Of a stretch of DNA of 6,995 nt, positions 5,452-6,995 are shown piece by piece. This stretch comes from an uncultured Legionellaceae bacterium (GTDB lineage: Bacteria; Pseudomonadota; Gammaproteobacteria; Legionellales; Legionellaceae), in assembly GCA_903887975.1 (NCBI GenBank), contig CAISSD010000056.1:1-6995 (forward strand). Direction: 5' to 3'. Under the pieces are notes generated by a model. It had not been told where the DNA came from, did not search any database, and saw nothing but the letters and a program-made list of their open reading frames with translations. The position numbers were made by a program, and so were the translations under genes. The first letter of the stretch is position 1, and every line of letters starts with the position of its first letter.

Positions 5452-6995
5452 GATTTGAATAATGCATTAAGTTGCTGAATCAATGTTGAATGGGCCTCTT
5501 TGTCAAATACACTCACTAAAGGCGCGTAATTTTTAAATTGCACTGAACCAGAATGCACATCATAAACAGAACCAACAATCCCAACCTCGCCAGCATCGAT
5601 GTGTTGACGTAGAATGGCACTTTTTTGATGAATGTGTTGTATGGTCTGGGCAATGTTGAGCTCGGTCACGCGTCGAACAAAATCGAGGTTGTTGCCTGTT
5701 CTATCGTGTTGTATGGAGGTCTCGGCCTGAATGGCTGGTTTTATTTTATCCAGTAATTGGGTGATGAAGCCTTTTTCAACATGATCACAAGCAGCGCCAA
5801 TTGCGCCACAACGCGTGTGACCCAAGATAACAATTAATTTTGCGCCCACCACATGGCAGGCATACTCCATGCTGGCCAAAATATCATCATTTATCACGTT
5901 GCCCGCGATGCGGATGCAAAACAAATCGCCAAAGCTCATGTCAAAAACGGTTTCTACTGGAACTCGAGAATCAATACAACCCAAGACCACCGCAATAGGG
6001 TATTGAGTGCTGGCCGTGTGTTTGAGATCGGTTTTTAAACTTCGATGAATGCGGGTTTCATTTAAAAAACGCAAGTTGCCTTCTTTTAAAATCTTTAAAA
6101 CGCCAGGGGGTGTTAAGTTTGATTGTACATCAAATGTGGTGACATTAATAAAATTGATGTAATTATGAATATTGTATTGGGACTTAAAGCCAATTAAATT
6201 AAGAGAGATTTTTTTGTGCGTTGCTTCTTCGTTTTTGAATTCGTTGATGAACTCTATGATTTCTTTGTCAATGTATTCAGAATATCGTGCATCAATGACA
6301 AGTTGCGCGTGTTTGGGTATGGATTCAAGTTCGGCAATCAGAGAGGCTTTGTTTAAAAACGTCATTTGTTGGGGCAGTACCACACGATGCGTGATGCCAT
6401 TGGGGTAAATTTCTTTAATAATATCCAATCGTGCTTGACTGTTGGTTTTAAGAATAAAAAATAAACTGAACAACAAACCAATGCTGATACCAATTAATAA
6501 ATTGAATGCAATAATGCCAATGATGGTCGCCATAAAAGGAATAAATCGATCCCACCCTTGGCGATAAAAATGGCGATAAATGGAATAGTGGGTTAATTGA
6601 TAGCCGGTATAAATCAAGATGGCTGCAAGGGATGAAAGGGGAATTTTATTCAAAACGTGGGGGATTAACATGACGGAGATGAAGATGAATACCCCATGAA
6701 AAATGGTGGCCATTTTGGTTTTTGATCCCGCTCCGATGTTTACCGAGGTACGAACCACAACAGAGGTAATGGGTAGACCACCAATGAGCCCGGATACCAC
6801 ATTACCTAGTCCTTGGGCCAATAATTCTTTGTCTTTGTTGGTTGAGCGTCGTTGTTTGTCTATTTTTTCGCCGGCTTTAAGATTTAATAACGTCTCAAGA
6901 GAGGCGATGAGAGAGAGCATGATGGCATAAAAATAAACATAAGGATTTTGCCATGCCGACCAAAGTGGTGTTTGGCTGTTTGTGAAAAAATCTGC
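5448..6995 (-). CDS. SulP-family anion transporter fused to beta-carbonic anhydrase (5' partial)
   Basis: The reading frame is open to the window edge, so the N-terminal half of the transporter is missing; 515 codons are visible. Numbering from the internal Met at 6920, 1-160 is the C-terminal SulP membrane part with the GLGNVVSGLIGGLPITSVVV stretch (37-56) typical of the family and several hydrophobic helices (73-160). Residues about 178-262 are a divergent STAS domain. Residues 270-490 are a complete beta-carbonic anhydrase: CIDSR at 315-319, FGDLFCIRIAGN at 330-341, SMEYA at 350-354 and GHTRCGA at 367-373, so the zinc ligands Cys315, His368 and Cys371 and the Asp317/Arg319 pair are intact. 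SulP-anhydrase fusions are a known bacterial architecture and are thought to move bicarbonate or a related anion while interconverting CO2 and bicarbonate at the membrane. Its stop overlaps thiE as ATGA. Substrate cannot be told from sequence. Confidence 0.93.
   Translation of the reverse strand, partial: ADFFTNSQTPLWSAWQNPYVYFYAIMLSLIASLETLLNLKAGEKIDKQRRSTNKDKELLAQGLGNVVSGLIGGLPITSVVVRTSVNIGAGSKTKMATIFHGVFIFISVMLIPHVLNKIPLSSLAAILIYTGYQLTHYSIYRHFYRQGWDRFIPFMATIIGIIAFNLLIGISIGLLFSLFFILKTNSQARLDIIKEIYPNGITHRVVLPQQMTFLNKASLIAELESIPKHAQLVIDARYSEYIDKEIIEFINEFKNEEATHKKISLNLIGFKSQYNIHNYINFINVTTFDVQSNLTPPGVLKILKEGNLRFLNETRIHRSLKTDLKHTASTQYPIAVVLGCIDSRVPVETVFDMSFGDLFCIRIAGNVINDDILASMEYACHVVGAKLIVILGHTRCGAIGAACDHVEKGFITQLLDKIKPAIQAETSIQHDRTGNNLDFVRRVTELNIAQTIQHIHQKSAILRQHIDAGEVGIVGSVYDVHSGSVQFKNYAPLVSVFDKEAHSTLIQQLNALFKS

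Overview
The window looks like chromosome from an AT-leaning gammaproteobacterium. The rplY-pth-ychF block has E. coli-like protein sequences: the Pth N-terminus and a 363-residue YchF align almost without gaps to what I recall of the E. coli proteins. The overall flavour (long L25 with an acidic tail, thiamine salvage rather than full synthesis) would suit a Legionellales/Coxiella-like host-associated lineage, but that placement is an inference and no rRNA or other marker is present to settle it.

The left third (1-2388, + strand) is a housekeeping translation block: ribosomal protein L25/CTC (rplY), peptidyl-tRNA hydrolase (pth) and the YchF/OLA1 ATPase (ychF), with very short spacers. The rest (2392-6995) is on the - strand and converges on ychF with only three bases between stop codons. 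Read in its own direction, this second block is: a SulP-type anion transporter fused to a beta-carbonic anhydrase (5' end outside the window), thiE, thiM, thiD, a TenA/THI-4 family protein, and a 41-codon ORF. All five junctions overlap, three of them as ATGA, so this looks like one tightly coupled transcript.

ThiM phosphorylates hydroxyethylthiazole, ThiD phosphorylates HMP and HMP-P, and ThiE joins the products into thiamine phosphate. No thiC, thiG, thiS or thiF is visible, so the operon as seen is a salvage set. The TenA homologue has lost two active-site residues of classical TenA (the Asp and the nucleophilic Cys), so it may not be the usual aminopyrimidine hydrolase.

The most unusual element is the last gene, a 41-residue peptide with its own Shine-Dalgarno sequence and an ATGA overlap with the TenA homologue. 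It has a charged N-terminus, a Y-x-x-P-x-I segment resembling leader motifs bound by PqqD-like recognition elements, and a Gly/Ser/Pro-rich C-terminus without Cys. It could be a precursor of a modified peptide (RiPP-like), but no maturation enzyme other than the divergent TenA-fold protein is in view. No RNA genes, insertion sequences, CRISPR arrays, recognisable TPP riboswitch or stretch over 300 bases without a gene were found.
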